Virus record (IMG/VR): IMGVR_UViG_3300046170_000112
Location: 1 to 27,634 of that record
Source: a virus
Reading direction: 5' to 3' (one strand)
DNA length: 27,634 bases
The notes under the pieces are model-generated. The model did no database searches. It was given only the letters and a program-made list of their open reading frames with translations, and was not told the DNA's origin. A program made the position numbers and the translations under genes. Below are positions 16,483 through 23,799 of the stretch, one piece after another (position 1 is the stretch's first letter; every line of letters begins with the position of its first letter).

Positions 16483-17115
16483 CTATCGGGCTTGCCGATT
16501 AACGTAAGTTGAAAAGCGTTGTTTTACATTCGTATTGTTATTGATTAAATCAATACGCTCAAGCTCTAGTGCCAGGTAGTTACCTGCGGTCTGCTCTTCG
16601 ATGAGAGCCTTGTCAGTCTGGCCATCCATACGAAGGAAGTCAGCATAAGCAGCGTGAGCAATGTAATGAAAGAACTCAGAAGGAACAGCAACCGTACTGG
16701 TTGTGTAATTAGATGTTACCGTAAACGGGGTGAACTCTTTCTTGTAAGTTACGAACACCGATGTAGCATCCGCAGTAACAAGGTTCATTATGTGCGCCCC
16801 ACTTCCGTCAACATAGAACTCGAACTCCAGGGCGGAGTTACGTAAGAATGGCTCAGTCCTATGAATGCGGATGAACTCACCAATGTTGTCCTTGCTGGTT
16901 TCGGCGTAAGGAACTGTCTGGGCTGGTGATGTAGCAATATCTCGTTGTTCGCCAGTTACCAAATAACGGGGCCACATTTGGCTTGTTTGGAAAGCCTCAG
17001 AGAAACGGCGGTTAATAAAATTAGCAACGTCATCCTGCTCGGAGGACGCAAAAGAACCAACCCCCGAAAGAGATTGGATTAATTTAAAAAGGTCGCCGTA
17101 TAGTCTAGTTTGCAT
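16483..17115 (-). CDS. head-tail adaptor, T7 gp11 (tail tubular protein A)-like
   Basis: A 210-aa protein, near the 196 aa of T7 gp11. The helical N-terminus (VANFINRRFSEAFQTSQMWP) and the C-terminal helix bundle (FFHYIAHAAYADFLRMDGQ, then DKALIEEQTAGNYLALELER) frame a central beta region (FLRNSALEFEFYVDG). This is the usual layout of podovirus adaptor/gatekeeper proteins, which form a dodecamer between the portal and the nozzle and keep packaged DNA inside. It starts within a TAATG overlap with the 102-aa gene and lies between the capsid gene and the adhesin, as expected. The 26 bp to the next gene leave room for its own SD. Confidence 0.78.
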   Translation of the reverse strand: MQTRLYGDLFKLIQSLSGVGSFASSEQDDVANFINRRFSEAFQTSQMWPRYLVTGEQRDIATSPAQTVPYAETSKDNIGEFIRIHRTEPFLRNSALEFEFYVDGSGAHIMNLVTADATSVFVTYKKEFTPFTVTSNYTTSTVAVPSEFFHYIAHAAYADFLRMDGQTDKALIEEQTAGNYLALELERIDLINNNTNVKQRFSTYVNRQAR

Positions 17116-17423
17116 TATACTTGGTTCGGGCTAAGTTCTGGGAACTTTTGATTGTAATACTTTAGAAATTTTTTGGAATGAATCTCGTCATGTCCGTATT
17201 TGTTTGTCAGCCTGAAAAACTCACGGGCTGGCATAGTGGCAACAGGTTTTCCGAGCACGGGATGTTCAGTTCCCTTGAGTGCGGTGGCTTCCTTGACTGC
17301 CTGATTGAGTCGTTGTTGTTCGGTGGCTTGCTCTAGTTTGAAACCATTCTTGATTTCGCGCATGAAAGCTCGGTCAATCTCGCCGTCCGAATACTTCTTT
17401 ATGTTGGGTACAATTATATCCAT
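17115..17423 (-). CDS. hypothetical structural-region protein, 102 aa
   Basis: A basic, mostly helical protein (SDGEIDRAFMREIKNGFKLE; AREFFRLTNKYGHDEIHSKK) placed directly after the capsid gene's terminator and overlapping the adaptor start by one base. I see no membrane segment, cysteine or catalytic motif. Because it separates the capsid gene from the adaptor, a head-completion or scaffolding-like role is possible. It lies beyond the hairpin at 17433-17461, so it should be made at lower levels than the capsid protein. Confidence 0.68.
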   Translation of the reverse strand: MDIIVPNIKKYSDGEIDRAFMREIKNGFKLEQATEQQRLNQAVKEATALKGTEHPVLGKPVATMPAREFFRLTNKYGHDEIHSKKFLKYYNQKFPELSPNQV

Positions 17424-17427
17424 ATAG

Positions 17428-17463
17428 AAAAAGGGCGGGGGGAACGCATCCCCCCCAACCCAG
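17428..17463 (-). terminator. intrinsic terminator or attenuator after the major capsid gene
   Basis: Read on the minus strand, GGGTTGGGGGG pairs with CCCCCCGCCC around a GATGCGTT loop, with a small TT/G bulge, directly followed by TTTTT (plus-strand A's at 17428-17432). It begins about 12 bp past the capsid stop. Placing a strong but leaky terminator there is a known phage way to raise capsid transcript levels over downstream tail genes; T7 has its terminator just after gene 10. No clear new promoter is seen between it and the 102-aa gene, so read-through is presumably needed. Confidence 0.78.
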
Positions 17464-17474
17464 ATTCAATTCGA

Positions 17475-18491
17475 TTAGCTTGCGGAAACGATTTTACCGT
17501 GCGCTCCTGGGTGGTAAACACCGAGGGTCAATGCACAGTCAACGTAACCACGCTCACCGCCACCTTGATTAGGTAGGCGAGTGCTTCCCATTGGGATAAG
17601 CTCGTGAACACCGTAGTAGTCAGGGTTGACCAAGTAACCAGACATTCCTGCGATACCAGCTTGTGCGGGCATACAGTCAGGGTTACCGTTTACGATAGAA
17701 ACGATACCGTGGTCGCTTTGGTACAGGTCAACGGAGAGCTTGATGCTACCGCTTTCGCCGTTGTAATTAACATTACGTACAGAAGAATCTGCGGAGTCAG
17801 AAACACGAGCGAAGTCACTGATGTCGTTACGAAGAGCAGTGTCAGCGACAAGCATAAGGCTGTCGGTGTTTCCAGTTACCTTGAAAATCGAGGTAATGAT
17901 GGAGTTAAGCTCGGACTCAGCGAAGTCACCTTCGGCAACAGTTACGTCAGCTTGTGAAGCAGCAGGAGTACGGAACGCGGCAGGGATGTCTGCGTCAGTT
18001 CCACCAATCCAGCGACCAAGACCACGAAGGGTGTAGGGCTGACCAGCACCGTCTTCGACATTCTTGTCGTTGTCGGAGCAAAGAGTGAACTCGATGTCAC
18101 GCTTTAGTTCGCGGATAGATTTAGCTTCGGCTTGTGCAATCTTGGCTGGGCCAACGGAGTCAACAGCTTCTTGAAGGTCCGAGACTTGGTAGTCACGGCG
18201 GAACTTCTGAACGTAGTTACCGAGGCGGCCACGGCCAGCGAACTTGTCGGAGGCAGCACTAAATGCAACGTCAGCACCTTCGGAGATACCAGCAGAGCTA
18301 GGAGCCGCAAGGCTGTCAACAGTCCACTCTACGTTAGTAGCAGAGGCACGTTGTTTGTTAGCACTTGAGAGAACGGGAGTTTCTTCGGGTGCGAGGATAG
18401 TGAGGACATCAGTGAGGTCTTCACGGTTAGAGACACCAGAACCTACGATAGCAGGTGAGATGGGGTCGAATGTATTTGAGAAGTTAGCCAT
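17475..18491 (-). CDS. major capsid protein, SU10-like (DUF5309 type)
   Basis: A 338-aa protein following the scaffold gene, with an N-terminal segment (NREDLTDVLTILAPEETPVL, then SSANKQRASATNVEWTVDSL at about 43-62, then GISEGADV) typical of the SU10 major head protein family, an HK97-fold capsid protein. The central part has the long helix and beta strands of the HK97 fold (KIAQAEAKSIRELKRDIEF; NYNGESGSIKLSVDLYQSDH). No protease-cleaved delta domain is evident. The position between scaffold and adaptor, and the strong downstream terminator, also fit. The leader before the ATG is A/T-rich with no clear SD, which is surprising for a very abundant protein and for this operon, where SDs are common. 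Confidence 0.92.
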   Translation of the reverse strand: MANFSNTFDPISPAIVGSGVSNREDLTDVLTILAPEETPVLSSANKQRASATNVEWTVDSLAAPSSAGISEGADVAFSAASDKFAGRGRLGNYVQKFRRDYQVSDLQEAVDSVGPAKIAQAEAKSIRELKRDIEFTLCSDNDKNVEDGAGQPYTLRGLGRWIGGTDADIPAAFRTPAASQADVTVAEGDFAESELNSIITSIFKVTGNTDSLMLVADTALRNDISDFARVSDSADSSVRNVNYNGESGSIKLSVDLYQSDHGIVSIVNGNPDCMPAQAGIAGMSGYLVNPDYYGVHELIPMGSTRLPNQGGGERGYVDCALTLGVYHPGAHGKIVSAS

Positions 18492-18527
18492 TTTAAGTAT
18501 TAAATGATTATAAGTGAATGATTGTAA

Positions 18528-19631
18528 TTAACGGCGGTTAGCCATTTTAAGTTTTCTAAGTTCGGCGAAATCGCGTGGGTTACCCGATTGTTTAAACCTA
18601 GCCTCTAATTCCTTAAGGGCTTTGGCTGTTCTTCCAGCAGCCTTTTCGGGCTGTGCAGCGGATGGATTGCCTGTCTTGGGTGGGTTAAGTTTTGGGCTTG
18701 ATGGCTTGGCACTTACAGCCTTGCGTCCATAGATACTGTTTACGCCATGAGCGAACCAGTAATCCAACTGAGATGCAATGTCAGGGGCTTCCTTTCTCAG
18801 AACCTTTTTAAGTTCCTTGAATCTTTCGTCCCCAACTACGGCCTCGTATTGTTTGCGGGTGTCGTTGTCCTCACCTTGTAGCCATTCTAGTTCATCTTTT
18901 GCTTTCGCTTCAAAGCCTTGAGCCATTTGCTCTGCTTCTTCTTGCGATTGAAGAACTCTTAACTGGTCAGGTAGGAATGTCTTTTGAGCCTTACGTGCTT
19001 GAAGCAATGCTTTCCGCACATCAGCCTTAGTCATATCCTTACCCTCTACTTCGGTTACTACATCGTCAGCAGCATAGTTGTCGCTTTCAAAAAGAACATC
19101 CTCTGCCCACTCCACAATATTGCTAACTTCATCCGCCTTATCTTGCAAACCTTCGATAGTCTCGATGTTGCCAAAGGGGTTGTTGTCAACCTTCTTGGGT
19201 GTGTCCAATGGGTTTTTCTTTTCTTTAAGCGAAGCCTCCAAGCTTGCTAACCTTTCCTCGGCTGACTTGCGTTTAGCTGTTAGCTCACCATAGCGAGCAA
19301 CCGCACGACTGCCTAGTTTATCGGCTAGTTCCCTTAACTCCTCCTCGGACATATCGTCCAGGTCCAACTGTGAAAGAACGTCTTCGGACGGTTCCTCGGT
19401 TGTTTCCTCAGTCTCCTCTTGAGTTTCCTCAACGGTTTCCTCGGCTACTTCCTCGGTTGCTTCTTCTTCAACTTCTTCATTTGCCACCTCAGCGGGTTCC
19501 GCCTCAGTTTGCATCTGTCCAAGTCTCCGATGAGCGAAGTCCGTAACGGATATATTAGTATTCTCCACTGAATTTGTGTCTGCCTCAGCGTTAGCAGTTG
19601 CGATTTCGTCAGTCATAATTTGTCCACTCAT
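18528..19631 (-). CDS. capsid scaffolding protein
   Basis: A 367-aa, highly charged, helix-rich protein immediately upstream of the capsid gene. Residues 43-100 are an extreme Glu/Thr-rich acidic run (for example EEVEEEATEEVAEETVEETQ), followed by coiled-coil-like helices (ELREL, AEERLASLEASLKEKK, KADVRKALLQARKAQK). The C-terminus is short and basic (KELEARFKQSG, LRKLKMANRR) and would bind the capsid protein, as in other phage scaffolds. It nucleates procapsid assembly and then leaves. The ATG at 19631 is the longest choice; the internal ATG at 19616 has a better spaced GGA and may be the true start, five residues shorter. Confidence 0.88.
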   Translation of the reverse strand: MSGQIMTDEIATANAEADTNSVENTNISVTDFAHRRLGQMQTEAEPAEVANEEVEEEATEEVAEETVEETQEETEETTEEPSEDVLSQLDLDDMSEEELRELADKLGSRAVARYGELTAKRKSAEERLASLEASLKEKKNPLDTPKKVDNNPFGNIETIEGLQDKADEVSNIVEWAEDVLFESDNYAADDVVTEVEGKDMTKADVRKALLQARKAQKTFLPDQLRVLQSQEEAEQMAQGFEAKAKDELEWLQGEDNDTRKQYEAVVGDERFKELKKVLRKEAPDIASQLDYWFAHGVNSIYGRKAVSAKPSSPKLNPPKTGNPSAAQPEKAAGRTAKALKELEARFKQSGNPRDFAELRKLKMANRR

Positions 19632-19673
19632 TTACGCCGAGCGATGGCGATGGACGCATTATAACACCTATGT

Positions 19674-19892
19674 TTACAAACTGTCTTTAAAACGTGAACG
19701 CAACTGTTCCCATCCAGCGAACTGTAAAATTTGGTCATAGGTAATAATCCTACCTGAGACTTGCTGGATATTATCCGTTGTGGATTCGTGAAGCTCACCA
19801 ATGGCTTCTTCACGGAGATTGTGTATCACTCCCATAAATCGAGCAAAATGCTCATGGTTGTGCAATGCTTGTAGGTCGTTTTCGATGCTCAT
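19674..19892 (-). CDS. small hypothetical protein, 72 aa
   Basis: The product begins MSIENDLQALHNHEHFARFM and continues with a helical, mostly acidic sequence (NLREEAIGELHES, IITYDQILQFAGWEQLRSRF). No domain is recognised with certainty. Similar small proteins with a GxxYDxILxxxGW-like end occur in podovirus head modules as I remember them. It starts 3 bp after the lysozyme stop and lies about 42 bp before the scaffold start. It has no signal sequence or cysteines. A role in the head or packaging module is possible from position only. Confidence 0.7.
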   Translation of the reverse strand: MSIENDLQALHNHEHFARFMGVIHNLREEAIGELHESTTDNIQQVSGRIITYDQILQFAGWEQLRSRFKDSL

Positions 19893-19895
19893 AAA

Positions 19896-20423
19896 TTATT
19901 TCGCCGCAGATGCCATCAATGATACGGTTCTTGGTCCTCTGGACTTAACCTGCTTGTACCAATTACTATCTACCATTTCGTCAGCGGCAGTCCTGTAATC
20001 ATTCTGAACTAACGCCGCTTTCATGTTCTTGAATTTATTTAACTTGGTTAGACCAAGATTAAACGCCATGTCCACAATGGCTTTTTTAACTGGCTCAGGT
20101 CTTTTATTGAACTGAGGGTCAAACTTGCGGGCATCATTGAAGGCTTGAGTAAGGCTGTGATTGTAGAGTGTGATTACTTCGTTCTTAGTAAGTTCACGAC
20201 CAGCAAGGACTTCCTTGAGGTCAATGCCTGACTTCTTCAAGAAGCTTTGGTTTCCAGCATCCTCAAGATTAAAACCGATACCAATAGTCCGATTGCCCTT
20301 GGTGTCCTTGTAGACCTTGCTTAGGTTGCCCTCGTTCTCTTCAAACATTGCTAAGTAATCCATCGAACGCTTTTCACGTGCGCGTTCCATAGCGTACTCC
20401 TGTGCTGTTTTGTTATCTGCCAT
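19896..20423 (-). CDS. T4-type lysozyme (GH24 endolysin), 175 aa
   Basis: This muramidase cleaves the glycan of peptidoglycan. From the chosen ATG the motif NEGNLSKVYKDTKGNRTIGI places E31, D40 and T46 with exactly the spacing of T4 lysozyme E11, D20 and T26. Later, MAFNLGLTKLNKF and SNWYKQVKSRGPRTVSLM match conserved parts of the family. At 175 aa it is close to T4's 164. The start at 20423 gives the 11-nt overlap ATGGCAGATAA with the preceding gene and an N-terminus MADNKTAQEYA identical to that neighbour's; it has no SD of its own. A longer frame from ATG at 20537 would add a 38-aa basic/hydrophobic leader and does have an SD (see findings). Its place inside the head module, not beside a holin, is unusual. 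Confidence 0.9.
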   Translation of the reverse strand: MADNKTAQEYAMERAREKRSMDYLAMFEENEGNLSKVYKDTKGNRTIGIGFNLEDAGNQSFLKKSGIDLKEVLAGRELTKNEVITLYNHSLTQAFNDARKFDPQFNKRPEPVKKAIVDMAFNLGLTKLNKFKNMKAALVQNDYRTAADEMVDSNWYKQVKSRGPRTVSLMASAAK

Positions 20424-20841
20424 CCGAAATGTATTGTTCAAGTGATTTGCGTTGTTCAGGCGTAGCCATTGCGCTAGGGTCGCCACTATAAATGCGAGCA
20501 AGAATAGTTTGGCGCATAGCCTTTGGATTCTTTTCATATTCAGTTCCTTTAAAAAACTGTTTCTGTTTATCCGTGACCTTTACCTTGGGGTCAAAATCAT
20601 CCTTCCGCATTTTTAAACGCAGTGCTTCATTTTGTGCCACGGCAGATAACTCACGTACGTTTAATCCGCTATAAGGGTTTAGGATAACCGTATCATCCTC
20701 GGCTGCCATTCCAGCAACCTCTGGTCGGCCACGAAAAAAATCATCCTCACCAGGAAATAACTTGGAGCGAACCTTAAAACCAAACATCTTTTCCGATGCT
20801 CTTTTTTGTGCGTACTCCTGTGCTGTCTTATTGTCTGCCAT
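20413..20841 (-). CDS. accessory-domain phage protein, 142 aa, sharing the lysozyme N-terminus
   Basis: The product begins MADNKTAQEYAQKRASEK, nearly the same as the downstream lysozyme (MADNKTAQEYAMERAREK). The rest includes DDTVILNPYSGLNVRELSAV, then KQKQFFKGTEYEKNPKAM and ARIYSGDPSAMATPEQRKSL. From memory, the VILNPYSxL and ARIxSGDPS pattern is a recurrent accessory module in phage polyvalent and virion proteins, here as a free-standing gene. No catalytic residues are evident. It starts in a TAATG overlap with the 100-aa gene and overlaps the lysozyme by 11 nt. Its last 42 codons also encode, in another frame, the possible lysozyme leader. Confidence 0.75.
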   Translation of the reverse strand: MADNKTAQEYAQKRASEKMFGFKVRSKLFPGEDDFFRGRPEVAGMAAEDDTVILNPYSGLNVRELSAVAQNEALRLKMRKDDFDPKVKVTDKQKQFFKGTEYEKNPKAMRQTILARIYSGDPSAMATPEQRKSLEQYISDGR

Positions 20842-21143
20842 TATTTTAAAAGGAATCCTTGTTCACTAATGCTGCCATGAATTTTCTTGGCGTAGGCATC
20901 AGCTTCTTCTTGTGTTTTAAATTTAGGATAACGGCTAAGGCCCATTTTTTTTGCAATCTCTACCGCCTCTTTGTTATCCAGTTGTTTGCCGCCAACCATT
21001 GTTGGCAAAAGAACATGAACAGTCTTGTCGCCTTCCCCAAAAGAAAAAGTGCCAATCTTGACGTTGCTTTGACTGCCATCCTTGTTTTTAACAAATGGAT
21101 GCTTCGTAGGAAAAATACGAATAGTGGGTTTCTTGTCAGGCAT
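20841..21143 (-). CDS. accessory-domain phage protein, 100 aa
   Basis: A small basic protein. The sequence KHPFVKNKDGSQSNVKIGTF, VHVLLPTMVGGKQLDNKEAV and KFKTQEEADAYAKKIHGSI matches, as I recall, a module common in large phage polyvalent proteins, where a beta-rich part built on NKDGSxS and VLLPT is followed by a helix with KFxTxEEADAYAxxLH. Here it stands alone. Its biochemical role is not known to me. Both ends are one-base TAATG overlaps, with the portal gene at 21143 and the 142-aa gene at 20841. Three genes of polyvalent-protein type therefore follow the portal: this one, the 142-aa one and the lysozyme. Confidence 0.75.
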   Translation of the reverse strand: MPDKKPTIRIFPTKHPFVKNKDGSQSNVKIGTFSFGEGDKTVHVLLPTMVGGKQLDNKEAVEIAKKMGLSRYPKFKTQEEADAYAKKIHGSISEQGFLLK

Positions 21144-23230
21144 TACTGCATTCCTTGTGTTTGGACATTACCCATCTGTGCTGGGGCTGTGCCTACACGA
21201 CCAATCTGAGCATTCTGTGCTTGTTGCATTTGGAAGGTATATTGACCAGCGTACTTCTCAAGGCGAGCAGCAAAGGCTTCATCGGTCTGCAAACGCTCCG
21301 CAATATCTGGCTGCTGTGCGTATTGCTGGATAACCTGCATTGCAATCTGCGCTCCCGCTGGACGGGCTGGCATTTCAATACCAGAGAATATCTTTGTAAG
21401 GTCATCGGTTACATCCTTGACCACTTGTTGCTGTGCGCTTTCAACTGGTTGTAGAACAGCGTCAGCCATGATTGGGTCAATGCTAGCGGCAGCAATATCC
21501 AGTAAGCTATCAACATTCATGCGACCATTCGCATTTAATTGATTCAACGCCACGAACTGCTGTAACTTGGACTGAACCGTTTCGGGGTCAGTGTTCTGCA
21601 CATCGAAGCTAATAAGGATGTCAAAGTTTTCGTCAGGGTTCCCCTTGTTGAGGACCTGCGGGTCAGGGATACCTGTTACGCGGAAGAAGACTTCATCGGG
21701 TCCAAAACGCTGGAAGCATTTGTAAGCCATACGAAGCACCTCGGCAGTGTGGCTAAGGAACTTGTCCACCAAGAACTGTTTACGAACTTGGCTGATGGAT
21801 GAGTTCTCGTCCAGTCCTACAAGGCGGTCAGCCAGTTGCAGTTGGGTATTCTCCATCTCAAGCGAGCCACTGTTATAAGCAGGGGTAGGAGCGAAGTCCA
21901 GGTCACCTTTGCGGCGATAAGGAATCATACGTCCTGGTCCCCAGTCACTTGGGGCTTGTCCAACGGGGTGCAGAATAGGCGGTAATGTCGCTAGGCTGTT
22001 TCTGTCAATGCGTGAATCCCGCTCAACCTTGACCTGATTCTGGATACCCCGAAGGACGGAAGGAATAGTAGTAGCATCATATAGACGCTTGCTGTCCTCG
22101 GATAAGCGAGTGACAACTACTGGATAATCTTCGTAGCCATTAAGAAGTTCAAACTTAGCGTAGCCCTGCGTGAACTCGTCACCGCTGAACTCCTTGTGGA
22201 ATACCGTGCAGTAAATGCCCTCTGCGCCGTCTTCTTGGTCAACTAGGCGTTGGTATCCGTAGCAGATTTCAATTAACTCTTCGGCTTCGTAAGCATTATC
22301 AGTAAGGCTAATAGAGCGGCGACCTTCTTGCTCGCGCTCAATACTGTCGATATTAACACCTCGGTATTTTTCAATAACGTGTTCAACAAATCCTTCATCC
22401 CATCCATCGGTTACAACTTTATTTTCTAGTTCTTGTGGTGTGTAGTAAGTACGCCAGAAACAATAGGGCGCACGTTGCGGGTCAGTAACGTATGGTGGGA
22501 AAAAGAAATCACCATCGGGCGCAAGTGTCTTAACATCTGGTGCATTGACTTGACGGCGAACAATAGGAAGTTCAGCTACTCCGCTTTTACGTAATTCTTT
22601 GATTGCTTTCTTGGCCCGCTTGGTAGTGCTACCTGGGAAAATATTTTGAATCAAAAGAACAAGCTCATCGTCCATTTCGCCTGAGTTAATCGCGTCAGCA
22701 ATCTCTGGTGACATCTCGGCAATCTGGTTCAGGTCAAGCGTTTGCAGGAACCTGCGGTCCTCGCGCTGCCATCCAACATAGGTAATCAGAATACCACGCT
22801 CAAGCAGATAGTTAGCACCGAGTTCCATTTCACGATAGAAACGTGGGATATAACCACTTGATACCATCCATTTCAAGAAACCAGATACTACCTTGCTGCG
22901 GGCAATGTCACCGCTCTCAACTGGGAAAGCACGGACGTTTGCACGATTTAATGATGCCATGAACAGCGATACTAGTCGAGTAATGCGCTCATCAATAACA
23001 TGGCACTCAGTGTCCGATGCACCCTCCCAAGGGAAAGCATCAGCACCGTGCTTGCGGTGGTCACGGCTCTTGCCAGGCCACCAGTTGCGGCGGTCGTCAT
23101 AGGACGTGCGGCACAGGTCAAAATACGCCTCAAGCTCATTAACCGTTTGGTCATAAGCATAGCGCAGGGTTGTAATATCGGGTTCGTCACTTACGTAAGT
23201 AAGGGACTCAGAAATTGAATCATTCTGCAT
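21143..23230 (-). CDS. portal protein
   Basis: A 695-aa protein directly downstream of the terminase genes, within the 530-730 aa range of podovirus portals. It forms the dodecameric ring at the capsid vertex through which TerL drives DNA. The N-terminal helical part (ELEAYFDLCRTSYDDRRNWW), the motif FPWEGASDTECHVIDERI, the long helical middle and the C-terminal barrel-like region ending in Gln-rich sequence (QQYAQQPDIAERL; FQMQQAQNAQIG) are as expected for portals with a T7- or P22-like tail. The start overlaps the HTH gene's stop by 11 nt (ATGCAGAATGA). The stop forms TAATG with the next gene. Confidence 0.92.
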   Translation of the reverse strand: MQNDSISESLTYVSDEPDITTLRYAYDQTVNELEAYFDLCRTSYDDRRNWWPGKSRDHRKHGADAFPWEGASDTECHVIDERITRLVSLFMASLNRANVRAFPVESGDIARSKVVSGFLKWMVSSGYIPRFYREMELGANYLLERGILITYVGWQREDRRFLQTLDLNQIAEMSPEIADAINSGEMDDELVLLIQNIFPGSTTKRAKKAIKELRKSGVAELPIVRRQVNAPDVKTLAPDGDFFFPPYVTDPQRAPYCFWRTYYTPQELENKVVTDGWDEGFVEHVIEKYRGVNIDSIEREQEGRRSISLTDNAYEAEELIEICYGYQRLVDQEDGAEGIYCTVFHKEFSGDEFTQGYAKFELLNGYEDYPVVVTRLSEDSKRLYDATTIPSVLRGIQNQVKVERDSRIDRNSLATLPPILHPVGQAPSDWGPGRMIPYRRKGDLDFAPTPAYNSGSLEMENTQLQLADRLVGLDENSSISQVRKQFLVDKFLSHTAEVLRMAYKCFQRFGPDEVFFRVTGIPDPQVLNKGNPDENFDILISFDVQNTDPETVQSKLQQFVALNQLNANGRMNVDSLLDIAAASIDPIMADAVLQPVESAQQQVVKDVTDDLTKIFSGIEMPARPAGAQIAMQVIQQYAQQPDIAERLQTDEAFAARLEKYAGQYTFQMQQAQNAQIGRVGTAPAQMGNVQTQGMQ

Positions 23231-23438
23231 CGTCAGGATTTATTCTCTTTTGAATTGAGTTAAGCAACCGAATAGTATAGGTCGAGGATACGCCTATTGT
23301 ATCACATAGCTCTGCATTGGTCATCGGTACTTCCGTCATGTGCAAAACATAGCGTCTAAGAATCTCCCATGAGGATAATCTATCGGCTTGTTCCCTGCAC
23401 CAATCCCTATTGAGGGTAATATCTTGCTTACATGACAT
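23220..23438 (-). CDS. small HTH-like protein, 72 aa
   Basis: Taken from the ATG at 23438, the product is MSCKQDITLNRDWCREQADR and onward, with a probable helix-turn-helix at 39-62 (MTNAELCDTIGVSSTYTIRL). Three cysteines are present. The frame is open to 23477, which would add 13 residues, but the 23438 start gives the same 11-nt overlap (ATGTCATGTAA) seen at two other junctions, so I prefer it. It lies between TerL's follower and the portal. A DNA-binding or packaging-linked role is possible, as is late-gene regulation. I cannot name a family. Confidence 0.65.
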   Translation of the reverse strand: MSCKQDITLNRDWCREQADRLSSWEILRRYVLHMTEVPMTNAELCDTIGVSSTYTIRLLNSIQKRINPDDAE

Positions 23439-23799
23439 GGCGATAGGTAACCCCCTGTGTGTCCTCGATTGCTTCAAAAATAATTACCTTACCCACGAGC
23501 CTACCTTGCCAGCGGCGGTGAATCAAAACGGGTACACGCTTATTTGTAACTGGATGCCTTACATAGTTCCACTTGGGGTTCGGTGCTTCTTGTAACACAA
23601 CTCCCTCAAAGTGCTTAGGAATAATCTCAGTAATACAAAAGGAATCCTCTAGTATTTTAGTTCCCTCTTCGGTAACCCAGGTGTTCTTGCCTGTCCCAGT
23701 AAGACTACCTTCGGGCAGTTTTTCCTGAGCCATCTCAAGAGCTTCATCGAACTCAATCTCGTGTTCCTCTACTATCTGTGTTAGTTTTTTCTTAGCCAT
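23428..23799 (-). CDS. hypothetical protein with HTH-like N-terminus, 123 aa
   Basis: The N-terminal half (LTQIVEEHEIEFDEALEMAQ, then EKLPEGSLTGTGKNTWVTEE, then GTKIL) looks like a winged-helix or HTH-like DNA-binding fold. The C-terminal half is beta-rich (KWNYVRHPVTNKRVPVLIHR; GKVIIFEAIEDTQGVTYRH). I remember proteins of this two-part type next to terminase genes in marine podoviruses, without known function. It has a strong SD (AAGGAGG) before the ATG, unlike most coupled genes here, and it also forms a TAATG overlap with the end of TerL. It may help packaging or act as a regulator. No catalytic residues are visible. Confidence 0.72.
   Translation of the reverse strand: MAKKKLTQIVEEHEIEFDEALEMAQEKLPEGSLTGTGKNTWVTEEGTKILEDSFCITEIIPKHFEGVVLQEAPNPKWNYVRHPVTNKRVPVLIHRRWQGRLVGKVIIFEAIEDTQGVTYRHVM

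Noticed and set aside
19628-19813. 61-codon minus-strand frame beside the scaffold start
   Set aside because: It lies over the well-supported 72-aa gene in another frame, has no SD, and its sequence shows no family pattern.
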